A DNA stretch of 64,000 nt from Dallia pectoralis (lineage: Eukaryota; Chordata; Actinopteri; Esociformes; Umbridae), in contig CM055761.1 in NCBI GenBank assembly GCA_029465975.1, positions 3,251,027 to 3,315,026 of the forward strand, given 5' to 3'. Of this stretch, positions 22,598 to 34,500 are shown piece after piece. Position 1 is the first letter of the stretch. Each line of letters begins with the position of its first letter. A program made the translations under genes and the position numbers. A model generated the notes under the pieces. It did not search any database and was not told the origin of the DNA. It saw only the letters and a program-made list of their open reading frames with translations.

Positions 22598-24127
22598 CAG
22601 GGTATAGGACAGAACAGGGTATAGGACAGAACAGGGTATAGGACAGAACAGGGTATAGGACAGAACAGTGTATAGGACAGAACAGGGTATAGGACAGAAC
22701 AGGGTATAGGACAGAACAGGGTATAGGACAGAACAGGGTATAGGACAGAACAGTGTATAGGACAGAACAGGGTATAGGACAGAACAGGGTATAGGACAGA
22801 ACAGGGTATAGGACAGAACAGGGTATAGGACAGAACAGGGTATAGGACAGAACAGGGTATAGGACAGAACAGGGTATAGGACAGAACAGGGTATAGGACA
22901 GAACAGTGTATAGGACAGAACAGTGTATAGGACAGAACAGGGTATAGGACAGAACAGGGTATAGGACAGAACAGGGTATAGGACAGAACAGGGTATATGA
23001 CAGAACAGGGTATATGACAGAACAGGGTATAGGACAGAACAGGGTATAGGACAGAACAGGGTATAGGACAGAACAGGGTATAGGACAGAACAGGGTATAG
23101 GACAGAACAGGGTATATGACAGAACAGGGTATAGGACAGAACAGGGTATAGGACAGAACAGGGTATAGGACAGAACAGGGTATAGGACAGAACAGAGTAG
23201 GACAGAACAGAGTAGGACAGAACAGGGTATATGACAGAACAGGGTATATGACAGAACAGGGTATAGGACAGAACAGGGTATAGGACAGAACAGGGTATAG
23301 GACAGAACAGGGTATAGGACAGAACAGAGTAGGACAGAACAGAGTAGGACAGAACAGGGTATATGACAGAACAGGGTATATGACAGAACAGGGTATAGGA
23401 CAGAACAGGGTATAGGACAGAACAGGGTATATGACAGAACAGGGTATAGGACAGAACAGGGTATAGGACAGAACAGGGTATAGGACAGAACAGGGTATAG
23501 GACAGAACAGGGTATATGACAGAACAGGGTATATGACAGAACAGGGTATAGGACAGAACAGGGTATAGGACAGAACAGGGTATAGGACAGAACAGGGTAT
23601 ATGACAGAACAGGGTATAGGACAGAACAGGGTATAGGACAGAACAGGGTATAGGACAGAACAGGGTATAGGACAGAACAGGGTATAGGACAGAACATGGT
23701 ATAGGACAGAACAGGGTATAGGACAGAACAGGGTATAGGACAGAACAGGGTATAGGACAGAACAGGGTATAGGACAGAACAGGGTATAGGACAGAACAGG
23801 GTATAGGACAGAACAGGGTATAGGACAGAACAGGGTATATGACAGAACAGGGTATAGGACAGAACAGGGTATAGGACAGAACAGGGTATAGGACAGAACA
23901 GGGTATATGACAGAACAGGGTATAGGACAGAACAGGGTATAGGACAGAACAGGGTATATGACAGAACAGGGTATAGGACAGAACAGGGTATAGGACAGAA
24001 CAGGGTATATGACAGAACAGGGTATAGGACAGAACAGGGTATAGGACAGAACAGGGTATAGGACAGAACAGGGTATAGGACAGAACAGGGTATAGGACAG
24101 AACAGGGTATAGGACAGAACAGGGTAT
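22598..24127. repeat. 17-bp satellite, about 90 copies
   Basis: The unit CAGGGTATAGGACAGAA repeats for 1530 bp with very high identity. Variants are TATATGAC for TATAGGAC, CAGTGT for CAGGGT, CATGGT once, and a 15-bp short unit CAGAGTAGGACAGAA. Two tandem short units followed by two TATATGAC units and four standard units recur as a 132-bp block near 23190-23450, a local higher-order repeat. Because 17 is not a multiple of 3 and the unit has no stop on the complement, the minus strand is open in two frames for 533 and 514 codons. These are not genes. Confidence 0.98.
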
Positions 24128-27100
24128 TCACATCTATCTTTAATGAATCTGCTTCGTTGCGATGTCAACAGTGTGGCGCCAGGTAAACTGTCAGTTGAGA
24201 TGGTGTTAGCAACAGCATGTTTAACGTGTGTTTTACTGGCGCCGTGACCTGAATCCTAAGTTGTGCTCAGCACTGTAGCTCGTTTAGAACTGGTGAGTAT
24301 AAAGGACGTACCGTAAGCTCACCTCACACTTACCTTGAAACGTTGCCAATAGCTTTAGTGTAGAAAGCTAAACTATTAGCAACAGCACGTTTGATGTGTT
24401 TCATGAACAACATACGTTTATTCATTATTCAGAATTGTCGTTTATTCTGCGATTTGACAGCGAGGCTACATAAACATTCGAGTTCAACTGAAAACGAAAT
24501 CCTCGGCGTATCATTTGTCTGCTCAGGACTCATGACTTTCCTTTGTAGCGCCAAGGTAAAAACCTTGTGTGTGTCACCTGTGGTATTCATATCGGAGGGA
24601 AGTCTGTCTTCGTTCAAAGAGCATCAGTAAAATATTGAGCACGTGCACTGTTGACGTGCACTCATTCAGTTGTGAATTCCAACATTTGAGTTTGTGTTTT
24701 CTTGTAGGGTGGATTGTCACGAATAACCATCCTTATCACCTGTCCTCCATCTTCCTGCTGATGCAAAATGTGACACAGGCTGTACAAATAATCTCCCAGA
24801 TCAGACCTAGTGCACAACTCATAACCATAGCCGTGTGGGACAATTGGGTCCTGTTAGATGTGGTCCTCTATAGATCCAGGATTAGGTAGCTGTTTGGGCT
24901 ACAGCCACAGGGCATAGAGATGATGCTTCCATGTGCTCATGTCAGAGCACCACGTGGAGGCAGGGATCATACTGAGCAGTGTGTGTGTGTGTGTGTGTGT
25001 GCGTGTGTGTGTACGTCCCTGTGTGTGTGTGTGTGTGTGTGTCGTTATGTGCTTATACTGTATATCTCTCTCTTTGTTTGTGTATGTTTTTGTTTTGCTC
25101 TCTGTTTTTGTGTCTGTTTGTGTACATATCTCTGTCTGTCCATGTGTGTGTGTGTGTGTGTGTGTATCTCTGTGTGTCTGTGTGTGACAGCCAGTCAAAC
25201 AGTGATAAGGAGTTGGTATGACTGCATGACAGAGTGACTGTGTGTGGATGCTACCTTGTAACAGATCCATCCTGTCACACGCTCTAGGCAGCTAAGCGGT
25301 TAACCGAGAGAGTTTAAATCATCAAACTAAATAGTGTGTGTGTGTACTGTATATGGGTGTGTGTGCCTGCGTGTTTGTGTATGAAGAGGTGGTTTATCCG
25401 GTATGCACGCTGTTAGCTAACTGCCATCCTCAGTCGGATTCTACCGCAACCCTAAACGAAGCCTTGTGATTGGTTTATGCATTTCATTGTGATTGGTTTA
25501 TGCATTTCATTTGCGGCCTCCCACCCCTTCCAGTGGCTCCAGTTGTTATCAGAGAGCTTTCTCCGCAGCCATTGCCCGTCTGTCTCTTTCACTCTCTCTC
25601 TCTTTATCTCCTTCTCCCTCTGTCTCTCTCCGTCTCGATGACTCACTCTCAATTCAATTAAATTTCACTTTAACTCTTTTACTGGCATGGGGGACATTTG
25701 TTGACATCGCCAAAACAAACTCTATCAACAGCCATCGCGACACCAGTCGTAATGAGAATAGAACTAAATGCTAATAAGTGCTATACGTGCTAGTAGGCAG
25801 ACGTCAACGTGACTCAAAAGCATTGCTTGAAAAACGATAAAACCGTTTTTACATTCTCACTGGCAAGCCTTTATGAGGTGGCGGCGGCAGCAGGCCGGAT
25901 GTTTGCTTGCCAAAACTTCACACTTTCAACAAATGCATATTTAATTTGTTTTCTTCTTTTATGGGTTTACACTTTTTGCAATGATAATTCTGCGATGAAC
26001 CTCTCCCTCTTTCTGTCTCTTTAGCTCCATGTCTCTGTGTCATTCTCTCTCTCTCTCTTTCCGTCTCCCTAGCTCCATGTCTCAGTGTCAGAGAAGAGTT
26101 GCTGTGTTTGTGTACCGGCTGTGTAAAAGAAGAGTTAGCAACACTGTGTTGCTATACCGACTGTGTAATGGAGAAGCCACAAACCCAAATGCAGGAATTC
26201 TGTTTTGCTAGATGCTCTTAATACAATATAGCACAATCTTAATTCAATCACCATTATTCTCCGATGGAGCTCTAAGTAATGAGTTGGATTAGTGGACGCA
26301 GTGCAGTAGCCAAGCAGACTGTGAGTTTGTTTGTGTATGTGTGTGTGCGTGTGTGTTTGAGTGACAATTAGTTAAGCCTCTTGAGATCTATGCGCTGTGT
26401 TGTGTGTGTGAGTGTGTTGTCTAGGCTTATCAAATAAATGCGCCTTTAAATGTCCGGAAAGGGGGGAACGGGGAGGGGAACGCTTATTAATCATAAAGTA
26501 ATCATAAACTTGCAATAGTCTCAGTTGTTGTGTAGAGGCCGATGTGTGTGGGGACTAAACTGTGTTCTCTGCTTCTATTTCTCCACGGGCTTCATTTATT
26601 TCCTAATTTAAAATGTAAATGTGGAGAACGTGGCTGCCGGCTGTTCTAAAGTGTGTCGCATTGTTGAATTAACACGAGGCGAAACACAATGTAAGATCGG
26701 TGTTATTATTGTGGCTGCATCGATCATAACTACTGGTGCACCAATAACTATCCAAACCTGATATAAGCGTTGTCACACACACACACACACACACATTTAA
26801 TAGGTACTCAGGATCCAGTATGGATTAAGTAGGGATTTATAGGTGCTGGCATTGAACCCCAAATGGTTTCATTCCTCTAGTAGGTCTACACGCACTGTGG
26901 TCTGTTTGTAGTGATCATCTCTCCCAGTCACTAAGTGAAATAGACTGTGTCTCGGTTCTATGTTTGTTTGGATGGTCGTTGTGAATTCACGTGAGACATT
27001 AAATATGAAGGTTGATGAGTTGACCGTAACCCTAACACCATAGCTGTCACCCTTGCTCAACACTCGTTTCTCTCCGAGGTGTAATACCCAGCGTCACCAC

Positions 27101-29261
27101 CGGGTGGCACTGTGTCCTCTAGTGACGGCTGTCGGCTCGGAGACTGAACTAATTTTTTCGGAGAACTCCACCGAGAGGACAGGTCTTTAGGGGGGTTTGA
27201 AAGAGGGAATGTATGTGTGTTTTGGGGGGACATCAGATACTGTACATTGCATCATGCAATAAATATATGTACATTAAGTTCCTGTTCAGCACACTGTGTT
27301 GCATGGTACTACAGGGATTGTTGCTTTCTTGAGTACTATTGTCTATCCATCCTTCTTCCCTTCCTCAGTGTACAACTCCCCAATGAGTCAATCATTTCAA
27401 GCCGTACATGGAGCCTTATGGGCTGGTGGAACTGGCCCTTTCGTGGTGACAGTCTTATTATAATGGCATGAGAGGATGTCTGTCTAGTGTTTCGAGTCGT
27501 CAACAGCCGTCCAACGTATTTCTGACTTCGTGCGACGGAGAGATGCTTTTATTAGTTTTCCAGGTGGCAGGTCATCTTTGGTTCAGAGATAATACCGACG
27601 CCGCGTTTTTAATCCTCTAAATACCGCGTACACCTGGCTGCACACGGAACGAGCGACGGCAGGAGTGACGAGGGTGACACATTAGAAACATCAAACGGCT
27701 CTTAGATTGCGCTAATCTTAATTCTGATCCGTGCCTAATTATGCGTACTCGAAGAATAATTACCTTCCCGAATGCGAGAGAGAAACAATGAAACACACGA
27801 GCACATCTGACACCGTTCAGCGTTCGCTCCACAGCACCTCCGACATCGGTTAACTACCTCATCTCATCCTCCTCTACCGTCGTCGTTTTTCATCCTCGCT
27901 GTACTCTGAACCGCGCCGCTTTGCTCTTCGCCGTGTCCCAACCTCCTCAGCGGAATAGGCCCATGTTGCGAGCAGAGGCCGGACATCTGACACTGGCCGG
28001 TAGAAACTGGCACGGGCGCGCGAGAGTGGGAACGCGGAAGCAATAGGGAGGGACATTTAGAAAGACAGCGAATGACTGACAGACATCTTGACGAATGGAA
28101 CGAGTGCACACGTTAACCATCAGTTCATCCAGCATCAATCAATAAATTGGTAAGTAATGTGTCTGCTTTATGCCTGTTTGTCTGAGGCGATTTGGACGGT
28201 CTCCTGCAGTGCACTGTTTACCCCTAATGGGTTTACCCCCCCAGGTGAATCAGTCACTCTTAGACAAGGGTCTCATTTCCAAATGGGTTTCTTTCGTTCA
28301 TTAAAATATTTTCAAAACCTTTTAACGGGTCGTTTGGTTGTATGGAGTTTTATCGTTTGACATTTGAGGACCTGAACGGGCATCGAATATTGATGTGTAC
28401 TTTTAGTGTTTATTCCTGTTTATTGGGATGAGAAAGGTGCTTTGGTGCTTGAAGATTTTGTTTTTCGAAAATCACCGAAAAACGAGACGGATAATTCACA
28501 TTTTGACGTACACTTTCCGTGTTCGCTCTGTGCGGTGACAGAATGAAGAGGGAATTTAAAGGCTTTAACATCTGTACGAAAGTACAAGAAAGAGTTGGAT
28601 AGTGTGTGACTGTGAAATTCTCAACCTCAGGAGACGTTCTTTTAAAAAGTTTATTTGTGTGACTTTTGTTTTTATGTGTGTGTGTGTGTCTCCGAGTATG
28701 TTTCAATTTGTAAAAGTCTAAGCGTGTTCCTGGTTGTGTGTGCGTTTCTCCCCATTTGTGTGTCTCTCTGACTTCAAGATGCATTAGAAAACCCTGTCCT
28801 CAGAGACACTGTGCAAACACAGCCTACTTTCTAGGTATTCTGAACTATTTCCATATACCAACACATCAAATGTCCACCTACAAATGGAGCACATGGCGCC
28901 GTGTGACATTTTCTCTCTTATTTTTGAAACTGATAAGCAAGCTTATAAATTATGCCAATGTCAATGGACGTGTCAGGAAACAGTCATGTGTGCTGGGAAG
29001 GGGACAATGACTGGTTTGAGCCCAGTGTGCAGCTGTCTCAGTCCGCCATGGATGAAGCATGTGCTAACAAAGAAGCAGGAGCTAACTAAGAACCATATGC
29101 TAACTAATATTCTGTATCGCTCTCCTCTGTAAAGGAGTGTATCTTGTCCGAGAATAATCTAGTTTGCAGGAATAATGCATGTTTTGTGACAAGTCATCTT
29201 TGTAGATATCTATCTTTTGCTTATGTCTGCAGTATTCCTGAATGGAGCTCGGTACTGTATG
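24128..29261. other. Gene-poor stretch with microsatellites
   Basis: I see no exon. It holds TG-rich repeats (24980-25185 with interruptions, 25332-25346, 26335-26360), a CT-rich patch (25590-25640), a CA run (26773-26793) and a CpG-rich, non-repetitive stretch around 27590-28060. Two stretches, about 26430-26690 and 27680-27790, are unique and AT-rich with TAATTA words and are candidates for regulatory elements. The ORFs here have no family features. Confidence 0.45.
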
Positions 29262-29635
29262 ATACTGCCTGCCTGCCTGTTGGTCTGTCTGTGTGGCTGC
29301 CTGCCTGTCGGTCTGTCTGTGTGGCTCTCTGTGTGGCCGCCTGTCTGTGTCGCTGCATGTCTGTTTGGCTGCCTATGTTTGTGGCTGCCTGTTTGTGTGG
29401 CTGCCTGTTTGTGTGGCTGCCTGTCTGTGTGGGCGCCTGTCTGTGTTGCTGCCTGTCTGTGTTGCTGCCTGTCTGTTTGGCTGCCTATTTTTTGTGGCTG
29501 CCTGTATGTGTGGCGGCCTGTCTGTGTGGCTGCCTGTCTGTGTGGCTGCCTGTTTGTGTGGCTGCCTGTCTGTGTGGCGGCCTATGTTTGTGGCTGCCTG
29601 TCTGTGTGGCTGCCTGTTTGTATGGCTGCCTCCTG
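29262..29635. repeat. 16-bp tandem repeat, about 23 copies
   Basis: The unit TGTGTGGCTGCCTGTC repeats imperfectly, with single-base changes such as TTTG for TCTG and GGCGGC for GGCTGC. The Cys/Leu/Val/Ala-rich plus-strand ORFs of up to 212 codons are due to the repeat (16 bp is not a multiple of 3, so all three frames read through). They resemble no protein family. Confidence 0.93.
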
Positions 29636-30879
29636 CTTCTGCATAAACAATGCAGTGTCTCAGGTGGAATGGGTTCTAAACAAATGAACTTAATGAAATA
29701 TGTTATCGCAGAAGCTGCACTTGCCACTGGGGAAGCACGGCGCCTAATACCGCAATTAATTCTGCAAATGAGTTATGAGTGAGTTATGCAAGGCAATATT
29801 CCCCATTACAGCAGAGATGATTGCATTATGACTGGGGGATAGTGGAGTTGTGGCGCTCCCGTAACTGAGCCGCTGGTACCCGGGCTCTTTGAGTCTTGGC
29901 TGTCCCCATCAGGGCCCAGTCACCACTAACCCCACAGAATATACTCTGTTCGAACCAATGAACACAATCTACGAGTAATTATCCTTAACAAACTGAAATA
30001 CAGTCAAATACAGTAAGGAAATTAGCTTGAACTCAAAATGCTACGGCTAAATGACAAACCCGGGGCTACTATTAATCGATCTCAATTGTGTTCATTATTA
30101 GTCGGTCTTCTCAATAGAGATACATATATGTTTATTTCTAGTGAATAAAGTCAGACAACAAACGGTGAAAATCTGAACTTGACATAAACGATCCATTAGA
30201 TTCAGGGACTCAGTAGTGCTAACGTCTTAGCAGTATCCCACTATTGCTTTGCTAATGTTTATGGCTTCGCTGTTTTTATTATTATTTATAATTATTTTAT
30301 TCATGTGCAATAACCTAGTGCAACATGTGCTCTCTCAACTCCTAGCACGTTAACCTGCTACTAATGACCAATATCGACAAAAAGTGTACATCTTCGAGAA
30401 CTAAATACATGACACAGTGCATACCAGGGACTGCTGTGACTGGTTTTCACAGAAACATGGCTGACAAGATTCGCACACTACAAGGATTTAAAACTAGAGT
30501 ACACAACCAGCTATAATCTGAGCAGAACAGAGTGCGGCGCATGAACAACTGTACCCACGTCCAGAAATCGGTGAGCTTCTGTCTGACAAAAAATCCTTTC
30601 CTCGTCCACTTTAACGAAAGGGAAAAACACATTTATTCCGTGGGCGTTGTTTCATTATGCTGCACTAGAGGAAAAATACACCCGATGCGTGAAGCTCGGC
30701 TCTGAACCTCAGGTCTAGTTCCAACATGTTGTTTTTCGTTGAAACACTCGAATCAGGGACTTGTGACACCTGAGATACCGGGCAAGGCAAATCAACGACG
30801 ACGGAGAAAACTAGCAGGCTCAGGGTGCTGTGGGGTAAGAGTTGAATACACCCGTTCTAGTTCATGTGTACAAAATACC
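29636..30879. other. Unique sequence, no gene seen
   Basis: The stretch is non-repetitive. About 29690-29830 combines CGCCTAATACCGCAATTAAT with ATGCAAG-type words and could be a conserved non-coding element. No splice-bounded coding exon was found. Confidence 0.4.
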
Positions 30880-31480
30880 AGGAAGTCAAATGCATCGGCA
30901 AGGTGCAAACCTCCCTCCCAGACGAGCGCACCACATACTTTGCTCACTTTAACGAAGACTCCATTGAGCCGACTATAAGGATGCACTTGCTTCTCCAGAT
31001 GACGACGGCGTCATGCTCTCCAAGGCTGCCATCCGGGACACTCAAGGCATTACATCATGTGTCCGAAGTGTGTCGGCCAGCCGGCAGGTGTCTCTGTGAA
31101 CGTCTTCGACCGTGTCTCTGTCTGAAGCTCTGGTTCCCACTTGCTCAAACAAGACGACCATCATCCCTGTACCCAGTTAGAGAGAGGTGCCGTGTGTTAA
31201 TGGCTTTGGCGCAGTCGCATCCGGTCTAGTCATCAGGCCGCGTTTGCTCCAAAATATCATCACGTTTGCTGATGAAGCCACAGATGTCGACCTGATAACC
31301 AATGAGACGGAAGGCAAACAGCCACCCTGGTGCCTGACAATCTCTCCCTCTACGTCAACAAAACAAAAGAGATGATTTAATTTGAATATTACAAAGCGGA
31401 AGATGGAAGATTCCCCAATCTGCTAAATATTTACAGCTAGTTCTGCTGCGCCATCGAGGACATCCTGCCTGCCGCATCAA
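30880..31480 (+). mobile_element. Decayed non-LTR retrotransposon (reverse transcriptase relic)
   Basis: Plus-strand fragments match the reverse transcriptase layout of a vertebrate LINE. CCCACTTGCTCAAACAAGAC and following bases (31137-31175) read PTCSNKTTIIPVP, like the V-P-T-C-F-K-x-T-x-I-I-P-V-P motif before the palm domain. A degraded AGPD-to-QLAGV region precedes it at about 31030-31110. FADEATDVDLITNETE (31265-31312) corresponds to the YADDTTVVGLI catalytic block, with the second Asp replaced by Glu. NLSLYVNKTKEMI (31338-31377) matches the segment after it. Only about 90 bp lies between IIPVP and FADE, so most of the palm is deleted. There are stops and frameshifts throughout. I do not assign a clade. 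Confidence 0.7.
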
Positions 31481-31759
31481 CAGACAGACGATTGCAAATG
31501 TATACGTTTAGGAAAGCTGACCGATGCTTTGGGGAAATCACGGTGTGGCTTATTTGTCGAACAAGTCGCTTTTGTTTGCGAACGATTGCTTAGTGGTTCT
31601 TTTATTGTTTGTCCTTTGGGAGTCGAGCTTCTTTCCGGTCGATATCAAGTGGCGTAGACGATGTCTGGTTGGGAGCCGAGTTCGTTTAGCTCAGTTGAGG
31701 GTTGCCGAGATTAAGGAGAGTTGAGGAGTTTAGCCTCGGATCTCTGTGGGCTTCTATTA

Positions 31760-31815
<56 letters not shown>

Positions 31816-32487
31816 CACACTCACACTCACACTCACACACAGACACACCACCGGTAATCTAGAACAATCCACGTCAGCTCATTTGCATGCCAGGTCTTGG
31901 GGGCAAACTTCCCACAGCTGAGATGTCATCGGGTTAAGCAAACTACATGCAGAACGCTACCTCCACGACCGCCACAGCAGAGCGGATGAGTCACAACTTA
32001 GCCGCGGATGTGACAGAGACAGTCTGTGCACATTTTCCTGACAGCGCAGAGAACTAACACTTTAATTATACTGAGGGAGTGAGAGATGAGCAAACCTTGG
32101 CAGCGTCGGGAAAAAAGAAATACACTCAGACCTTAGAATACACATTAAATCAGAAATTACTACACTGGGGACCTGGGAATAGTCTGCAGTACTTATAGCT
32201 CTAAACCAAGGAGTTGAAGTAGAAACCACCTGTTTCCAAAAGAGGGTTTAGAGGAGGTCTGAATTGGTCCTGTCAAACCCCGACAGAGGTTCTGACTGAG
32301 GGTGAAAAAAGAAGTCTGCCCTGTCAGATGAGAGCTACGTTGACAGAGAGCTGCTCGGGCGCTGTGCTTTTCCGTGAGACCTCCGTTTGCTTTAACAAGC
32401 CAGGCTAAAGTCTCATCTCTCGCGAGTGTCAGTCAACTGCCATAGAGTCGGAGACTGTCCTGCCTCAGTTCAACATGTTTCATATGC
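31481..32487. other. Non-coding stretch with CA repeat
   Basis: A (CA)n run at 31762-31805 passes into (CACACT)n up to about 31838. The remainder is unique sequence without a recognisable exon. The LINE relic may extend into its first part. Confidence 0.5.
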
Positions 32488-33494
32488 CCCTGTTACGGTG
32501 GCCCACGGGTGCACAACACAACAACATTAGCAAAGCAAATCAAAGTTCAAAAGCACAACGACATTAACAAAAAGCACAACGACATTAACAAAAAGCACAA
32601 CGACATTAACAAAAACAGAAATACATTAACCAAAAACATAACTACATTAACAAAACCACATCAACATTAATAAAAGCACAACGACATTAACAAAAACGAC
32701 ATTAACAAAAACACAACGACATTAACAAAACGACATTAACCAAAGCACAACGACATTAACAAAAACGACATTAACAAAAATGACATTAACAAAAACACAA
32801 CGACATTAACAAAAACGACATTAACAAAAGAACATCGACATTTACAAAAGCACAACGACATTAACAAAAACACAACGACATTAACAAAAACGACATTAAC
32901 AAACCGGAAGTGCTCCAGACCACTAGGGGAGTGGAAAGTGGAATTGGTTGGCTCTCCACCAAAATAATAACTTGTTGTTGCTAGCAGGTCAATTTGAAAT
33001 CCTCTTTAAAAGCAACGCACATTTTATTTATCAATAATTTTACGTTAAATTACTGTCTTCTTCATCTTCTTCTTTGTGTTTAATGCAACCGTCTTATTCG
33101 ATCATAAATAACACCTCATTTAAGAATCCCCTATTGGTCTGGAGCACTTCCGGTTTGTTAATGTCATTTTTGTTAATGTCGTTGTGCTTTTGTTAATGTC
33201 GTTGTGCTTTTGGTTAATGTCGTTGTGCTTTTGTTAATGTCGATGTGCTTTTGTTAATGTCGTTTTTGTTAATGTCGTTGTGTTTTTGTTAATGTCGTTG
33301 TGTTTTTGTTAATGTCGTTTTTGTTAATGTCGTTGTGCTTTTATTAATGTCGATGTGGTTTTGTTATGTTTTTGGTTAATGTATTTCTGTTTTTGTTAAT
33401 GTCGTTGTGCTTTTTGTTAATGTCGTTGTTTTTTAACTTTGATTTGCTTTGCTAATGTTGTTGTGTTGTGCACCCGTGGGCCACCGTACCCTGT
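32488..33494. mobile_element. Fold-back DNA transposon with 6-bp target duplication
   Basis: The element spans 32494-33488 and is flanked by the direct repeat CCCTGT (32488-32493 and 33489-33494). Its ends are perfect inverted repeats starting TACGGTGGCCCACGGGTGCA, and the arms run inward for roughly 0.4 kb each: 32494-32930 pairs with 33127-33488. Inside the arms is a tandem 20-mer of CACAACGACATTAACAAAAA type, and the complement on the other arm. The arms close with GGAAGTGCTCCAGACCA and its complement around a spacer of about 196 bp. There is no ORF, so it is non-autonomous. The 6-bp duplication and TACGG...CCGTA ends suggest the IS3EU group, but I am unsure of that assignment. Confidence 0.88.
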
Positions 33495-33524
33495 AACCAA
33501 ACACACACACACACACACACACAT

Positions 33525-34500
33525 AGATTACCGTCCGAAGGTTAACGGCCATTAACAAATATCCATGTATTCGATTGAAAACCATTTTTTTGTTTATTAG
33601 ATTAACAGCAAAAATTATCAGACATTGTAGACATCGTTAATGTCAAATGACTACTTAACGAATGTAAATTACTATTGCGACTGGAAACGGCCGATTTTTT
33701 TTTTTTGAATATCTACAAAGGGGTACAGATGCCTCTCATCAGCAACCATCAGTCCTGTGTTCCAACGACACGTTGTGTTTGCGATGCCAAGTTTGTAATT
33801 TTAAAAGGCTAATTGGTCATTAGAAAACTTTTTTGCAATTATGTTAGCAGAGCCGAAAACGGTTGTGCTGATTAAAGAAGCAATGAAACTGTCCTTCTTT
33901 AGACTAGTTCAGTATGTTCAGCATCAGCAATTGTGGGTTCAATTACGGGCTCAAAAACAAAAGACTTTCTGCTGAAACTTCTCCGTCTAATCTTGTTCTG
34001 AGGAATTCAGGCTATTCCATGCAATAAATTGCCAAAAAAGCAGAAGAACTATGCGACATCGTGTACGACCCCCTTCCCAAAACATTGCAAACTTTCTCTA
34101 ACCAGAATACGAGTGGGAGTGGGAGGCCCCGGTGCACAGCTGAGCAAGAGGACAAATACTGTTCACTTGAGTGTCCAGTTTGAGAAACAGGCAGCTTCAT
34201 TAAAAAGTATCCACGAAACACAGGTCTCAACTTCAACAGTGAAGATGTGACACCAAGACGCTTGCCTTTTCAATCTCTTCAGATTACTTCAAAATGCCCA
34301 TAGAATGCCAAAGATCTGCAAGGCTGTTATAGCTGCAAATGGAGGAGACCTTGAAGAAAGCAATGCCTAATTTCTAACCTTTGTCAATGACTGTATTTCC
34401 TAAACATGTTGCTATATATCAGATTAAAATTCATTTCATGTATGATTCAATGGAAAACCAGGACGTATTGAAGTGACCTCAAACTACTGAACGATAGTAT
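33525..34500 (+). mobile_element. Tc1/mariner element, inactive
   Basis: The left end ATTACCGTCCGAAGGTTAAC and right end ACTGAACGATAGTAT are diverged inverted repeats of the ACTACCGTTCAAAAGTTTGG type common in fish Tc1 elements. The body follows that family in order: CAGCAACCATCAGTCCTGTG, TTAAAAGGCTAATTGGTCAT, GATTAAAGAAGCAATGAAAC and GGAGTGGGAGGCCCCGGTGC. Only the transposase N-terminal DNA-binding part is recognisable (about 33950-34260). Its start codon is lost and several frameshifts and stops are present. The catalytic region is largely deleted. It begins about 30 bp after the fold-back element, separated by a CA run. Confidence 0.8.

Noticed and set aside
22567..24168. 533- and 514-codon minus-strand ORFs with a 17-residue period
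   Set aside because: They are produced by a stop-free 17-bp satellite. Two frames are open at once and there is no start context or domain.
29144..29782. 212-codon cysteine-rich plus-strand ORF
   Set aside because: It is a read-through of a 16-bp repeat; overlapping frames are also open and the Cys come from TGT/TGC in the unit.
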